From Batkoa obscura (lineage: Eukaryota; Entomophthoromycota; Entomophthoromycetes; Entomophthorales; Batkoaceae): 64,000 nt of DNA. Shown here piece by piece: positions 11,922-23,821 of the stretch. Every line of letters starts with the position of its first letter. Positions within the stretch are counted from its first letter, which is position 1. A program made the position numbers and the translations under genes. The notes beneath the pieces were generated by a model that had not been told where the DNA came from, made no database searches, and worked only from the letters and a program-made list of their open reading frames with translations. The stretch is from assembly GCA_030770535.1 (NCBI GenBank), contig JASVEC010000003.1, positions 1 through 64,000 on the forward strand, given 5' to 3'.

Positions 11922-13388
11922 ATGGTAATTGATAAATTAAACTTAAACCCAGATACTCTACAAAGAATATTTGGGACAAGATGGTTAACAAATATAACAT
12001 TAATAGCAGGATGTTTATCAACAACATGTGGTGGAATAGTTTACAGTTTTTCTTTATATGGGCCTCAAGTTGCTTCCAAGCTAGGTTATACTTCCCTACA
12101 ATTAAATCTTATAGCAATTGCGGGTAATTTAGGTGTCTTTGTTTCTACACCCTATTTTGGTTATTTGTCTGATAATTATCCTACTTCAAGGTAATACTTT
12201 TGAATTTTATTATTAGTACGATGTTTAAATTGGCTATTTTTTTATAAAGTGTTGGCTTATATTCTACTGTATTATATTTTGTTGGATTTATGTTAATGTC
12301 GCTAACTTATAATGGCGTATTACCTTCCACATTTATTTTAATGATGATTTATTACTTCATGGTAGGGATGGCTGGAGGTTGTGCATATATTACTGCTACA
12401 GCAACTACAGTGAGTATTAATATTTTATAGCTTTTTTCGATATTGAGTAATTTATTTTTAGGGACATAATTTTAGACATAAACGAGGGTTTGGGATAGGA
12501 GTACCAGTAACCTTTTTTGGGTTATCAGCTTTTTTATTTTCATTAGTTTATCACCAATTTTTCGTCAACGGAGATGAGGCAAATACCTCAGGATACTTAT
12601 CTTTTATGGCTATTTCAACTAGTTTAATTACTTTTGTTTCTTCACGCTTCTTAATTAAATTAGATTATGAAGTAATGATAGAAGAAGATAACTGTGAAGC
12701 TGTTCGTACTAACAATAATGGTGATATCGATATTGGAGGCATGGATTTATTTTATGATTGGGATGCTCGTTTGTTATTTATAAGTATATTGTTTATTGGA
12801 GGATCTGGTTTAATGTACATCAATAATGTTGGATCAATGCTTCACACATTAGAAGTAGTTGAAAAAATAGATAACCTGCCACAATTACAAGCGTTGAATG
12901 TTTCTGTATTTTCTATTCTCAACTGTTTATCTAGATTATTATTTGCAACTAGTTCAGATTACTTAGCCTATCATTTTAAAGTGAAGCGTACTTATTTCTT
13001 ACTATTATCTGCAATTATATTAGCCATTTCTCAATTAATTTCAGGTTACGCAGGTATTCATCAAATAGTTATTTGCTCAAGTGTTATGGGAATTGGTTAT
13101 GGATTTATGTTTGCAGTTGCACCAACATTAACTTCCGTCTGGTTTGGTACTATTCGGTTTGGAGTAAATTGGGGTTGGTTAAATATAGGCCCAGCACTAG
13201 GTGGACAATTGTTTTCATTATTGTTTGGACTAATTTACGACTCAAATCTTCCCAGCTCATCAGAACTTATATGTAGCAAAGGAAATCTTTGCTATAGATC
13301 GTCCTTTTTAACTACCTCTTTCTTCTGCGTTGTTGCAGGTTTACTTTCAATTTTGTTGATCAAGAGGCGTGAAGTAGTATTGATTTAA
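11922..13388 (+). CDS. MFS transporter, nodulin-like/MCH1-type
   Basis: Twelve-helix major facilitator of the NFD4/nodulin-like group that includes yeast MCH1; substrate unknown. The start ATG is at 11922. Exon 1 covers TM1-2 with TTCGGIVYSFSLYGPQVASK and GYLSDNYPTS, the MFS loop 2-3 region. A second exon carries YYFMVGMAGGCAYITATATT, and a third starts GHNFRHKRGFGIGVP. After a central loop, the second half has GSGLMYINNVGSM, LSRLLFATSSDYLA, VMGIGYGFMFAVAPTLTSVW, FGVNWGWLNIGPALGGQLFS and a final helix. Intron 1 uses an AAG acceptor before TGTTGGC. Plasma-membrane or vacuolar location is not decidable from sequence. Confidence 0.87.
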
Positions 13389-14740
13389 TAAATCGTTTGT
13401 CCTTTTTATTTTACTCTTATTTTGTTTACAGGTTTAATCATACACAACTATTAGTATTTTAATTAAAATACATATATTTATAAACTTACTTAATATTTTG
13501 ATATTAGTATGATCTAGTCTTAATATAAAATTTAAACTATTTTAATTTTACATTTAACGGCAAGTTTAATAAAAGGTTAGAATATAACACATTTAATAAA
13601 AAATAAGGTATACATAGTATGGTGTAATTTATATAAATTATAGATACTATAATTGTTAAAAATAATATTAATTTTTTAATTAAATCAGACTATTTTATAG
13701 CGTATATTTTAATTTAATAGTGCCCATAAAGTATTAAACCAAGAATTATATATTTTTTATATAGTTTAATCATTAATTTAACATAAATCAGGTTAAAATT
13801 TTAAAAAGACTTTAAATTTACGTATAAGTTTAAATATACTCTTTTAACAACAATAAACTTTAAATCTCTTATTTTATTTAGAAATATCATTTTTTGCAAA
13901 GTTAAATAAAATTAGACTACTTTTATGTAGAAATGAAAACATTTTTAATCATTAGCTTGGTTTTCGAGAATATTATCTCCTATTAACTGGAATTAAGTAT
14001 AGTTCATAAATTAATTAATTAATTAATTTAACTTTACATAATAATCTAGAAATCATTTTTGTTTATTATTTAATCACAGCTCATAAAATAATAACTTTTA
14101 ATTAAATATTAGTTTATGAGAACTCTATAATAAACAGTTCAATAGAAAAATAATGTCCAAATCAGAACTATAACACTTTAAAAGTTAAAGGTTAAAGGTC
14201 AGCTAATATATTATCATTATATATTATACTATATGTGCTATATATTACTGTTGTAAACATTAATAGCTTAAACTTAACTTTCATTAAATCCTTTAAAATA
14301 ATTGATGAGCCACATTACACAAAATGAAATAATTAAGCACCTTAAATACTTCTTAAAAATAGCAGCGGGTATCTGTTTAATTAAATTAACTTGCGACTAT
14401 CTTCCTTGATGAAGTAAACTATTTAGCTGCTATTCTTTAGAATGACTTTAAAAATGCTTGGCTACTTCATACCCTGGTAACTATAATATTTTAATAGTGG
14501 TATTAATATCGCATATTTATACCATTGAAAATAAAGTATATAAACAAAGACAATACCGACTAAAAAATTCAAAAAAGTAAAGTTGCTTTAATCTATAAAA
14601 TAATAGGTTCTTAATAAATTTTTTTTTACCAGAACAAAGTTTACAAAAAATCAATTAATTGTACCTAATCTATAAAGATTATCAAATTAATATAAATATA
14701 GAAAACCACCTAATTTTGCCTTTTACTTTTTAATAATATA
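13389..14740. other. Intergenic, 1.35 kb
   Basis: AT-rich with short runs such as (ATTA)n near 14010 and a weak inverted pair AATAGCAGC/GCTGCTATT near 14354-14433. TATATAAA occurs near 14537, about 200 bp before the CAP gene. No gene seen. Confidence 0.45.
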
Positions 14741-15334
14741 ATGATCATGAAGTCCGGTACTTTCTTCGTCCTCGCTACCTTATTCTTATCGCAAATCATT
14801 TCTCCCAAGGTTATTGTAACAACATCAGTTAAAACATATGTTGTTAAATCCGAAGAAACAATTAAAGCCGAAAAAGCACAAAAAGAAGCAAGTAGCCTAT
14901 CAACCAAATCTTTCCCAAACGATAGCTATGAGATGTTATGTCGGGTGAACAAATTGAGGAGAGAAAATGGAAAATCAGAGTTAAGGTTGGATCAACGTCT
15001 TAATGAAGCTGCACAAAAACATGCTGCTGAAATGGCTAAAAATAAAAAGATGAGCCATGTTGGTTTCACCGCAGATACCAAAGAATTTAATGCTCGTATT
15101 AAATTAAGTGGTTACATTCCTACTTATTCTGGTGAAAATGTTGCCTTTAATCAAAAGAATATCGCTCAAGCTATGAACTCATGGACTATATCCAAAGGTC
15201 ATAGAGCCAACTTACTAGGTGATCATTATGAATGTCTTGGGTATGGTATGGTTGATCTATATTGGGCACAAGAATTAGCTAGTGGTACCGACTGTTCACA
15301 AAAGTTCAAAGTTGATTGCTCTAATATGGTATAG
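14741..15334 (+). CDS. Secreted CAP/SCP-domain protein (PR-1-like), paralogue 1
   Basis: Single-exon 197-residue protein. MIMKSGTFFVLATLFLSQII is a signal peptide, then a Lys/Glu-rich linker, then a CAP domain starting at MLCRVNKLRRENG. The domain shows AAQKHAAEMAKNKKMSHVGF (histidine of the cavity), YSGENVAFNQ (glutamate), SKGHRANLLGDHYECLGYG (second histidine) and LYWAQELASG. Six-cysteine spacing suggests disulfides. Fungal CAP proteins are exported and can bind sterols or lipids; the role here is unknown. It is 41 kb from the two other CAP genes. Confidence 0.92.
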   Translation: MIMKSGTFFVLATLFLSQIISPKVIVTTSVKTYVVKSEETIKAEKAQKEASSLSTKSFPNDSYEMLCRVNKLRRENGKSELRLDQRLNEAAQKHAAEMAKNKKMSHVGFTADTKEFNARIKLSGYIPTYSGENVAFNQKNIAQAMNSWTISKGHRANLLGDHYECLGYGMVDLYWAQELASGTDCSQKFKVDCSNMV

Positions 15335-15458
15335 TTATTATAGATTAGTAGTTATTTTGTAAATAGCAATTAATAAATTAATAATTAATATCAAAAAAAT
15401 AATTTTTTTAAGTTTTTTATCTTTTATTTCTATTTCTATTATATTGTATGTTTCTAGT

Positions 15459-16630
15459 TTATATTTCTGGTAATAAATAATCATGTTCATCCCAAAACTT
15501 TTTGGATATAATATCAATATGATAGATAGTAATCTTTCCAGGTTTTAAAATTGACTTTGATGTTGTTTCTACTTCATTATTTATATTTCGTACATCATTT
15601 GAAGCTAATTCAACATTTCCGGCTTCTAACTTTAACATCTTTTCAGGGTTATTGTTTGTTCCATTAGAGCTTATAGCTAAATCTTTTCTCTCATAAATTT
15701 TCTTAACAATCTAGCACTTTGATAAATTAATGTCTTCTAATTACGTATAAATATTACTTTAGGTTTAAAGATAACTGATCCTTTTCTATGCATTTCAGGC
15801 AGTTTACTATAGTTTATATTAAATTTTGTAAATAAAAGCTCGTTTTTATCAGAAGAAACAGTATCCTTAATGAGTTGAGATATTTTAATTATAAAAATCA
15901 ATAACATATTTACCTTTAAGTATTCTTGGGCTTTTTTATTACTGACTCCACTTTCAACTAATTTCCAAAAACAGTAATTGTAAAGATTATTAATATGACC
16001 TATATGTTGTATTTAATACTTTATTTAGCACTTCATAAATTATAAATTTACAATCGACTTGTCTCCATGATAAATAATCTTTTAAGCTTTTAATAGAAGG
16101 GTAACAAATCGCTCTCCCATCAAATGAAGGTGGATAGTTTAATTTAGTTGTTGGAAAAAAGTCATTCCAATAAAAAATATAGTTGCTTGTAAATTTACTC
16201 GCTACTGTTGATATCAATTTACTTTAAAAAGATTAATATTTTTTTAAATATTTGCTTATTTTACCTAGCTCTTCTATCATATTGCTTGGTATCATATTTA
16301 AAAACAAAACTATATACTATTAGTAATCTCATGTTTTTTTGGTACCTTTACCTATACTCGTCAGATTGCCCATAAGCAAAAAATATGTCAGAATTATCCC
16401 TCATTACCTCAAGAGCTGCTTTATTCATCAAACTAATTCCCCTATCATCGTTTGGTTTTGTAAAACAGTGTTTGGTAGTAAACCTATTTACAGTTAGTTG
16501 TCCAAAAATAAGTGGTATCTCCTTACTTATGGAATGCTTGACCATCAATTCTTATAACGATAAAAGTACCTTTTAACAAACTGTCATTTTGCTCAAAATC
16601 CCTTACATATTCATATTTTGATTTTGCCAT
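15459..16630 (-). CDS. THG1: tRNA-His guanylyltransferase THG1
   Basis: Adds the extra G at position -1 of tRNA-His by 3'-5' polymerisation, an essential step for histidyl-tRNA synthetase recognition. Start MAKSKYEYVRDFEQND at 16630. Catalytic carboxylate motifs are present: VIRIDGQAFHK and AYGQSDEYS. Then come KPNDDRGISLMNKAA, LISTVASKFTSNYIFYWNDF, YPPSFDGRAICYPS, LKDYLSWRQVDCHINNLYN and DKNELLFTKFNINYSKLPEM, in the same order as human THG1. A longer Asn/Glu-rich tail ends HDYLLPEI. All splice junctions checked restore frame; one uses an AAG acceptor before TAAATTGATATC. The conserved first residues settle the start. Confidence 0.95.
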
Positions 16631-18834
16631 CTTTAATAAGAACGGTTTGACAATAAGTAAACCAATTAAATAAAAACATAAAAATTGTTCATTTTCTCAA
16701 AAAATTAAAATTTATTTTTAAAAATAGATGATTGGTTAAATTCAGAATCTAAAAAAAACTGTGCATTCCCTAGCCTATAAAAGCAAAAAATGATAATGCA
16801 TATAGCAATCTAATATAAGAAAATTCATAAAGAGATTTAAATGTAAACCAAACCATATAAAAAACATTTATTTTACAATTACTTTGAAGTTTTCCTCTTT
16901 TGAGTGGATATAACGACTAGTACTATTAAATTAATTTTATTTCTTAAAAATATGATTGAACTTTTGTACAACAACATGTTCTTATTTTTATTATTAATAC
17001 AACATTTGGTCTTTTTCCTTTCAAAGTTAATAGAAGCTTATAAAAATAAATTAGATAAAACGTTACTGTTCAACAAATGGCCAATTAATTTTATTGCTTA
17101 AACCATTTTTAGTAAAGTCAAATTATATCCCGATTAGATCTTTATAATAAATCCTTACTTTACAGTGGCTATTACTTTATTTCTAAATTAAAGCCCATTT
17201 TGTAATTTATATTATATTATATTATTTGATGCCTCATGGTTGGGAATACAGGATGTATTTTCACTACCATAACTATTTAATTGATTTTGGAAATTCAGGT
17301 TTAACACCTTTACTCTAATACTAATTGATAAAAACAATAGTTGCAACCTGATTAAAAGCAGGTGCTGAATTTTAGTAAAGTACACTTTTTTATTTCGGAG
17401 GCAAAAGGACTTTATATAATAATGAATATATCTATTGATAAGCATTTTGAGTTTGTTATACATTTAATATTAAAGGTGTTAACTTATTTTTGAAACAAAA
17501 CAAGTTGCTCCTGGTCAATTTACTGCAAGTCGGATATCAATGTTGTCGAAGTTGTTAAGCAGGTTTTTAATGTTCTTTTATAATATTTAGAAATCAGGTG
17601 ATCATTTGATATCAATATCTTGTTAAGTATTTACAATTATAAACCTATAATAATAACTTTGATTAGCCGTGTGTATAATAATTATTGAATTTTATTGCAT
17701 ATTTTTTCGTTCATATTCTTAAAACTATGATTTGAGGCACTCTATCATTTAAAGAGTATACAACTTTGGCTTTGCCCTTAAAGCATCAATCTCACTGAGT
17801 AATTTAAATATGTCTTCTATCTTTAAATATGGTTCTTGTTTAATATATAAGTTTACTCGACATTTAGTTAAGTGGATGAATATCATATGTTATATTTATT
17901 TTCACTTTCGTTTATCAGAATTTTTCATATTAGTATGCTTTATATTATAATATAAACTATAAACATGTGAGTATGTTAATTTCGTGCAGCTTCTTAATTC
18001 AATTTTTTAAATCAAATGATAACATACATTTACTAATATTATAATTCATTATAAATAATAGTATGTTTTTTGATGAGTTTTTTATGAAGGTTCAAATTGG
18101 TAATTTTTTACATTTACCTAAAAATTTAGTATCGCTTTAATACAAAACCTTTTGTGTATTGCAAAATCGGAAGCATATAATTTATGTTTAAAATATTAAG
18201 AGTATCCCCATTTTACTTTTATAGTAATACCATTCTTATCGCCTCAAAGAAGGCACTTGATAATGATATTGGATTTAATGTTAAAGAATCAAGTCGGGAT
18301 TTTAATTCCCTTAATTCGTAATATCAAATGTGAATACTTGACTATTAAATCTTATAAGCAAGGGAAGGGGTTCGTAAGATATCAGAATGTCTGTAGCTAT
18401 GTGACAAAACTATCCATTCAACAAAGTAATATAGCATAGAGTTTGACTAAATGACTTATTTATAAAATGATTCAATGAGTATGTGGTAATCAAGGGGCTG
18501 ATTGTAATTTTTTTGATTTCTAAAGTTATACATATTTAGTATAAAACTTTCGTGTCAATTCAAGATTAAATAAATTTCTTTGTTCTAATATGCTTTCATA
18601 CATATTTTGTTTTTTTAAATCATAATCTCCCAACTATTAAGAAGTTGATCCAGAATAACTTCACCATATAATCTCAAAAAAGTAGTTCTATTAAATAGCT
18701 CCAATTATACTCATTTATACACTTATTAAATAAAATTAAACAAGTAAAGGGGAGAGTATGTTAGTTTAATTAGAATTATTTACGAAAACGAATATATATT
18801 TTAAACAGCATGCATTTAACTTTTACTTTTTTAA
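16631..18834. other. Gene-poor 2.2-kb stretch before the receptor gene
   Basis: Contains several short open frames with no family resemblance (for example 17212-17463 minus). Slightly less AT-rich patches at 17480-17560, 17740-17860 and 18230-18440 may be relics of genes but cannot be identified. Confidence 0.4.
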
Positions 18835-19758
18835 ATGTTTAGTGACCACTTGGAAGGAAATTTAGCATCTAGTACTATATTCGTTATCGCTGGAGTTTCA
18901 ACAATCCTCAATTTATTAGTAACAATAGTTACATTCAAACTTGATCCTAGGGCAAATGTCGACATTACAATTACATTGTTAATTTCGTTGGTTGATCTTG
19001 TAATATCTTTATTTTATTTTGTTTCACAAATCGCCATTTGGATATCAGACAATCCTCTTTTGACTGATGGGAGTATACTTTGCTGGTTTAATAGTGTTAT
19101 CAGTGAATTTTTTTCTTCCAATACAGTTACATTTTTATCGATTTTAGCTCTCATAAGATATCTTTCAGTTGTTAAAAAAATTAAGATATCCTATTTAGCT
19201 ATAATTTTATCTACAGTTGCTATATTTTTGTTCAATTTGGGAATGCTAATAGGTGACTTTGCCATTTCGATTCCAAAGGTTATGCTGAATGATAATTATT
19301 GTAGACCAAGGAGGGTGGTTGAAGGAAAGATGGCAAAAATATTTGTTGATGTATATAACAATGTACTTTTAGCAAAATATGCTATTTTTATCGTGGTTAC
19401 TTATTTTAGCTATATTGGGATCGTTGTTTTTCGCTATAAGACAACATTAAATTCACTATATAGAAGGTCAATTGATTCGGATGTTTTACAGAAGCACTTT
19501 AATAATTCAGTTAAAAAGAAGGTTTATATATTCTTTTTTAAAGCTATGCTATTATTGATAGGATACACATTAGCGGTTATACCAGATCTCATATCATTGA
19601 TACTTTATGTAGCCTTTAATATAAAGCTTACTCCAGCGCTTGATTTAGTCTGCACAGTTCTAAGGTCTCTAATACCCTTACTTAATCCTCTATTTGTGCT
19701 TATGCTTCAAGAAGGCGTTTATTACACCCTCAAGGGATTATTTTTGAATAAAAGTTAA
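18835..19758 (+). CDS. Seven-transmembrane receptor, rhodopsin-like (class A) GPCR
   Basis: Intronless 307-residue protein with seven hydrophobic helices: TM1 around 14-38, TM2 46-68, TM3 80-112, TM4 118-142, TM5 176-202, TM6 232-256, TM7 266-292 (estimates). A cysteine before TM3 (ILCW) can pair with one in the second outer loop (YCRPR). The end of TM3 reads ALIRYLSVV in the place of the DRY motif, and TM7 ends LLNPLFVLML, resembling NPxxY without the tyrosine. No retinal-binding lysine is seen in TM7. Expected to sit in the plasma membrane and signal through heterotrimeric G protein; ligand unknown. It is isolated, with about 2.2 kb of gene-free DNA upstream. Confidence 0.8.
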   Translation: MFSDHLEGNLASSTIFVIAGVSTILNLLVTIVTFKLDPRANVDITITLLISLVDLVISLFYFVSQIAIWISDNPLLTDGSILCWFNSVISEFFSSNTVTFLSILALIRYLSVVKKIKISYLAIILSTVAIFLFNLGMLIGDFAISIPKVMLNDNYCRPRRVVEGKMAKIFVDVYNNVLLAKYAIFIVVTYFSYIGIVVFRYKTTLNSLYRRSIDSDVLQKHFNNSVKKKVYIFFFKAMLLLIGYTLAVIPDLISLILYVAFNIKLTPALDLVCTVLRSLIPLLNPLFVLMLQEGVYYTLKGLFLNKS

Positions 19759-20586
19759 TTGCTTTGAATAATAACTCAAAGTGCTTTAACTTAATTTGTA
19801 AATGTGCGACAATTAAGGTTTTGTAAATTAATCAATACTCATGGTATCTTTTTTGAAATTCCAACTTCGTATTTGACACATACCTTAGTATTCCCTTATT
19901 GATTTTCCTTATGTACTGTTATCTCTATATAATCTACTTAATAATTAAAAGTTGTGTTATTTTCCTTATACTTTAAACACAGCACTTTGATCTAATTATT
20001 TTAAAATTGAAACCCAAAAAAACTTAATTCTCATAAGAATAGCTATGCTTTTGATTTGATTTTTGTATCTAAAGTTCAATTAATATGAGAATTTATGACA
20101 CTAATAAATAGAATATAGAAACGTCGGTTTGTAGAAGCATCTGTACCGTGATCATAAACACGCCAGCTATTGTTTCGATTCCTTTGTTTTTGTAAACAGT
20201 AAAATCATCCTATTCAACACTTTGTAACTTTTCATATTTTTCTGCGAAATGAGAGTGGGAATTTGAAAAATTAAATTTTTTTAAATAACATTGCTTAATT
20301 AGATATTTTATAAAAGCAAAAACCAATTAATAATTATAGTTTCGGCTAACTTTTATTAATAATTCTTTCAAATGTGTAGTAGTTTTTCTTATAAAAATTA
20401 TATTATCATATTATTATTATCTTTTGTCTACTTTTTTACACTAAATAAAATTCTATTCTAGCTAATGCTTTTTCATAGTAGAAATTACGCTCTATTTTCA
20501 AGCTTAATATAAGCGTTATTCTACAAACTTAAATTTTCTTTTATATAATTTTTAATAAAATCAAAGATATTTGTTTTTGATTATTT
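19759..20586. other. Intergenic
   Basis: No gene, RNA or repeat recognised in this 828-bp AT-rich gap. Confidence 0.45.
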
Positions 20587-21586
20587 ATGATGCGTAACAT
20601 ATTGTTTAACGCTTGCAGACGATCCAACCAGAATTTATTAAAAGTTAGGGTTAATAAAAGGTATTTTACGGTTAACAAGTTACACTTTGAATCTTATAAA
20701 AAGGAAATTGAAGCAAACAATGGCATTACAAAAGATGAACCACAAAAAGATTTCCCATCAAAAGATTTAAACTCAAAGCAAGAAATTGGGAATTTCAAGG
20801 AAAGTGGTAATGTCAAGGACCTTGAGCAAGGGTTAAATAATGAGGATAGGCCAGTTATGAGTGATAACGATAAAGATCTTGAGACTATAGACTTTAACAA
20901 AGTAGAAACTGACAGTGATTGGTTTTTAAAGGAAGAGTTTGAAAGCATAAATGAGGAAATAGAAATTGTAGAAAATATAGATGAGCAAATAATAAAAATC
21001 GATGAAGATAAAGCAGCAAGCATGAAACCAAGCGTGTTAACAACTGAGTTATTTAAAGAGTTTTTAACTTATTTGGGGGTTAAAGATATCGGTATAATTG
21101 ATATGAGAGATAAATGTAGCTGGACAGAATACATGATTATTGCCCAAGGTTTTTCATTAAGACATTTAAATTCTCTTAGTGATAGAACTCGATTATTTGT
21201 AAAGTTAAATTTTATTTTATTTTATCTCATAATGACACTACTTTTAGGTAAAAGCATGTCAACCTTTTGATAAAACTGTACCTGAGCTACTAAGCTTAGA
21301 AGGAAGTGATAAAGATGATTGGGTAGTTTTGGACGCAGGTAGATTCGTTATTCATTTTATGACTGAAGCTTCAAGAGAAAAATACCAATTAGAGAGACTT
21401 TGGAATAATGCTGTAGATCCCTTATCAAAGTTACAAGCTTTGATAGAAAATGATCCCTCTCTTTTAGATAGACAAGAGTATTTAGAAGAGTTAGCTTCAA
21501 AATTAGAAGAACAATTGTTGGAAGATGATATAAGTTCAGAAATAATCAGTAAAGGGAATATGGATGATATGAAAGATAAACTTTAA
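20587..21586 (+). CDS. Mitochondrial ribosome silencing factor, RsfS/Iojap (MALSU1-like)
   Basis: RsfS-family proteins bind uL14 and block or time subunit joining of the organellar ribosome. The N-terminus, MMRNILFNACRRSNQN with further Arg/Lys, is a mitochondrial presequence. A long acidic linker (about 40-145) is followed by the RsfS domain: LGVKDIGIIDMRDKCSWTEY, MIIAQGFSLRHLNSL, DWVVLDAGRFVIHFMTEASR and YQLERLWNNA. One 49-nt intron (21199-21247) splits the domain and keeps frame. The acidic C-terminal tail EELASKLEEQLLEDD is an extension. The linker is longer than in bacterial RsfS, as expected for mitochondrial members. Confidence 0.88.
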
Positions 21587-21971
21587 ATCGTTTATTTGGA
21601 TAATAAAATAGAATTTCAATACACTTTAAAATTAACATTATTTAAAAAACACTATCTATTATAGTATTAAATATTGACATTATAACTTTTAATAAAACTA
21701 ATGACCTTCTCTGTTTATAGAATATGTGCTAAGAAAAGCCTAAGTTTATTTGCTAGAATTTTATCTGCTATAAAATCCATTAAAAATTTAAAAGTTTGAA
21801 AATTAAATAATAAAAGTATATGAATAAAACTTCATTCAAAGCAACCATCCCATTTTGCATTACTTTTACAACATAAAATATTGCTTTATTGAAAATAATT
21901 ATTTTGTTTTTATTTTTATAACAACTTTAGCAATTTAAATAAAGTTTTCAGAACAAGATCTAGTGTTAAAA
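21587..21971. other. Intergenic
   Basis: 385 bp between two genes on the same strand; no recognisable element. Confidence 0.45.
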
Positions 21972-23431
21972 ATGGAACCGAAGGTTGAACAATTAAAAAC
22001 TGGGCAAGGTATAACTTACAGCTTTTTTACATAAATGATCAAATATAATTGCGACTAGAAACGGTCAAAGTATTTTGAAACTTATGACTAACATTTTTAT
22101 TTCTATTAGTTGTTACAAAAAGTCACAAATCTACCTGTAGAAAAGAGTTGAAAAACTTAGGGATAAAAAGTCCAATGTAAAAAATAATATTCAATGTTTC
22201 GATATACTAAATAAGATAGGAAAAAAAGGGGCCAAAGAAGAACTAGAACAAAAGCTACCCCAATAGTAGATTTAACAGGAGGAGAAGTAAGTTAAAAAGT
22301 ATTTTATTTTTACCTTGATCTAAGATTCAATTAAAGGTGAAGAGAAGAGGAAGGCCAAGGAAAGGTACTTTAATATTGTGTAATATAAATCATATTAATT
22401 AGTTAATTTGAAGCTGTTATAAATAAGCCTATAGAGGCACCGAAGGTACAAATTATATTATCAGTTTGATACGCTTTTATTTTTTATGAAGAAAGGAAAT
22501 AAAAGAGGAAGGAAAAAGAAAGGTATGAATGAATAGTTCGAAATAAAAATATACTAATAAACAATAGCTTTAGTAAAAGAAGATCCCACTAAGAAAAAAG
22601 ATAATCAAGGAGCAAACGAGTGTTATTTATGTTCAAAAAAAATAAAAGGTGATGCTAATATTTTCAATAAACATATAGAAGAGTGTATGATAAATCACTA
22701 TGAGGTATAAAACTATTTAATTGAATGCTTAACATAAATAACAATTTAAAGGCATTATTACAAGCACAAGCACAAGCACAAGAAGATGACTTTCAAGTAT
22801 TTATTACTATACTTTAATAAAAATACAGCTAATTTATTAGATTTTTGATGACACATATGAAGAGTATACTTGGGCAGGACAAACGCGTGTAAGAGCATCC
22901 ACATTTTTAGAAGGCGCTTTAGGTGGAGGGAGTTTTACTACAGTCAAAAAAAGTGTAGATATTGATGATGACTTGGATATAGACATGGTAGAAGAAGTAC
23001 AATATGGCGACGCGCAGTTTACAGAAGAAGATTTAAATAAAATAGCTAAGAAGGGCAAGAAACCCAAAAACGATAATGAAAACGAAGCAACTCTCACTTA
23101 TGAAGATACAATTGATGAACTTAAAGTGAATGAAAAGGAAGCAGAACAAAAAATTAAACCAGGAAATGTTCAAAATAGATTAAATAGTCAAAAAATGATA
23201 ATTGAATCTTTAAAGCAAAAGATATATTCCTTACAAAATCAAAGCCAACAAACGAATAATAATGTATCTTGTCTAATATGTCAAGATTCTTATCAAGTAC
23301 CTTTAGTTTCCACCGGTTGCTGGCATGTACATTGTGAAACCTGTTGGCTCCAGAGTTTAGCGGTTAAAAAACTATGCCCACAGTGTCAGCGTATCACCTT
23401 CCCTTCAGAATTGAGACGGATTTATCTTTAA
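21972..23431 (+). CDS. RNF220-like RING E3 ubiquitin ligase with AT-hooks and a SUMO-interaction-like motif
   Basis: Nine short exons give about 344 residues. The C-terminal RING (about 292-331) reads CLICQDSYQVPLVSTGCWHV, then HCETCW and LCPQCQ, ending SELRRIYL, nearly the RNF220 C-terminus; EEYTWAGQTRVRAS upstream is also an RNF220 hallmark. The N-terminal half has basic RGxx motifs: KKRGQRRTRTK (36-46), VKRRGRPRK (58-66, a consensus AT-hook) and KRGRKKK (about 81-87). Between them PIVDLTGGE fits the SUMO-interacting consensus. A C2HC zinc finger (CYLC...HIEEC, 106-127) resembles UBZ4 or the RNF220 finger. A nuclear, chromatin-associated ligase is inferred, possibly SUMO-targeted. Confidence 0.82.
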
Positions 23432-23821
23432 CTTTTAGCTGTATATTCTTTAAAGTTCAAATTCATTATATACTATTTCCAATATGAATGATAGAAGATT
23501 GGCCAATATGTTGTAAAAACGAATTTTTATTACTGGGAATGGTCCTGAATGATTTGCATGTGATTTAACATCAACACTGTTTTACTTGGAAATGTCATAA
23601 TAATTCATAAACTTGATTTAAAAATACATATACTAGCTTCTTTTACTATAATAAAAACATGAAACTATAAATTTCAAATACTTTTTTGTGCTATTATTGC
23701 ATATTTAATTTTTAACTTATTTTTATTTTTAATATTCACTCAATAGTTCAAATTTTTTATACAAAATTCATGCAACTTAAGATTAAATTGTTGAAAAAGC
23801 AAATTTCTTTTTTAAAACAAA
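23432..23821. other. Intergenic
   Basis: 390 bp, AT-rich; holds the promoter of NIP7. Nothing else seen. Confidence 0.45.

Noticed and set aside
17212-18439. Several short open frames before the receptor gene
   Set aside because: No recognisable domains or spliceable continuation; possible gene relics but nothing can be supported.
20694-21023. 109-codon minus-strand frame rich in Ser
   Set aside because: Antisense shadow of the acidic linker of the RsfS-like gene.
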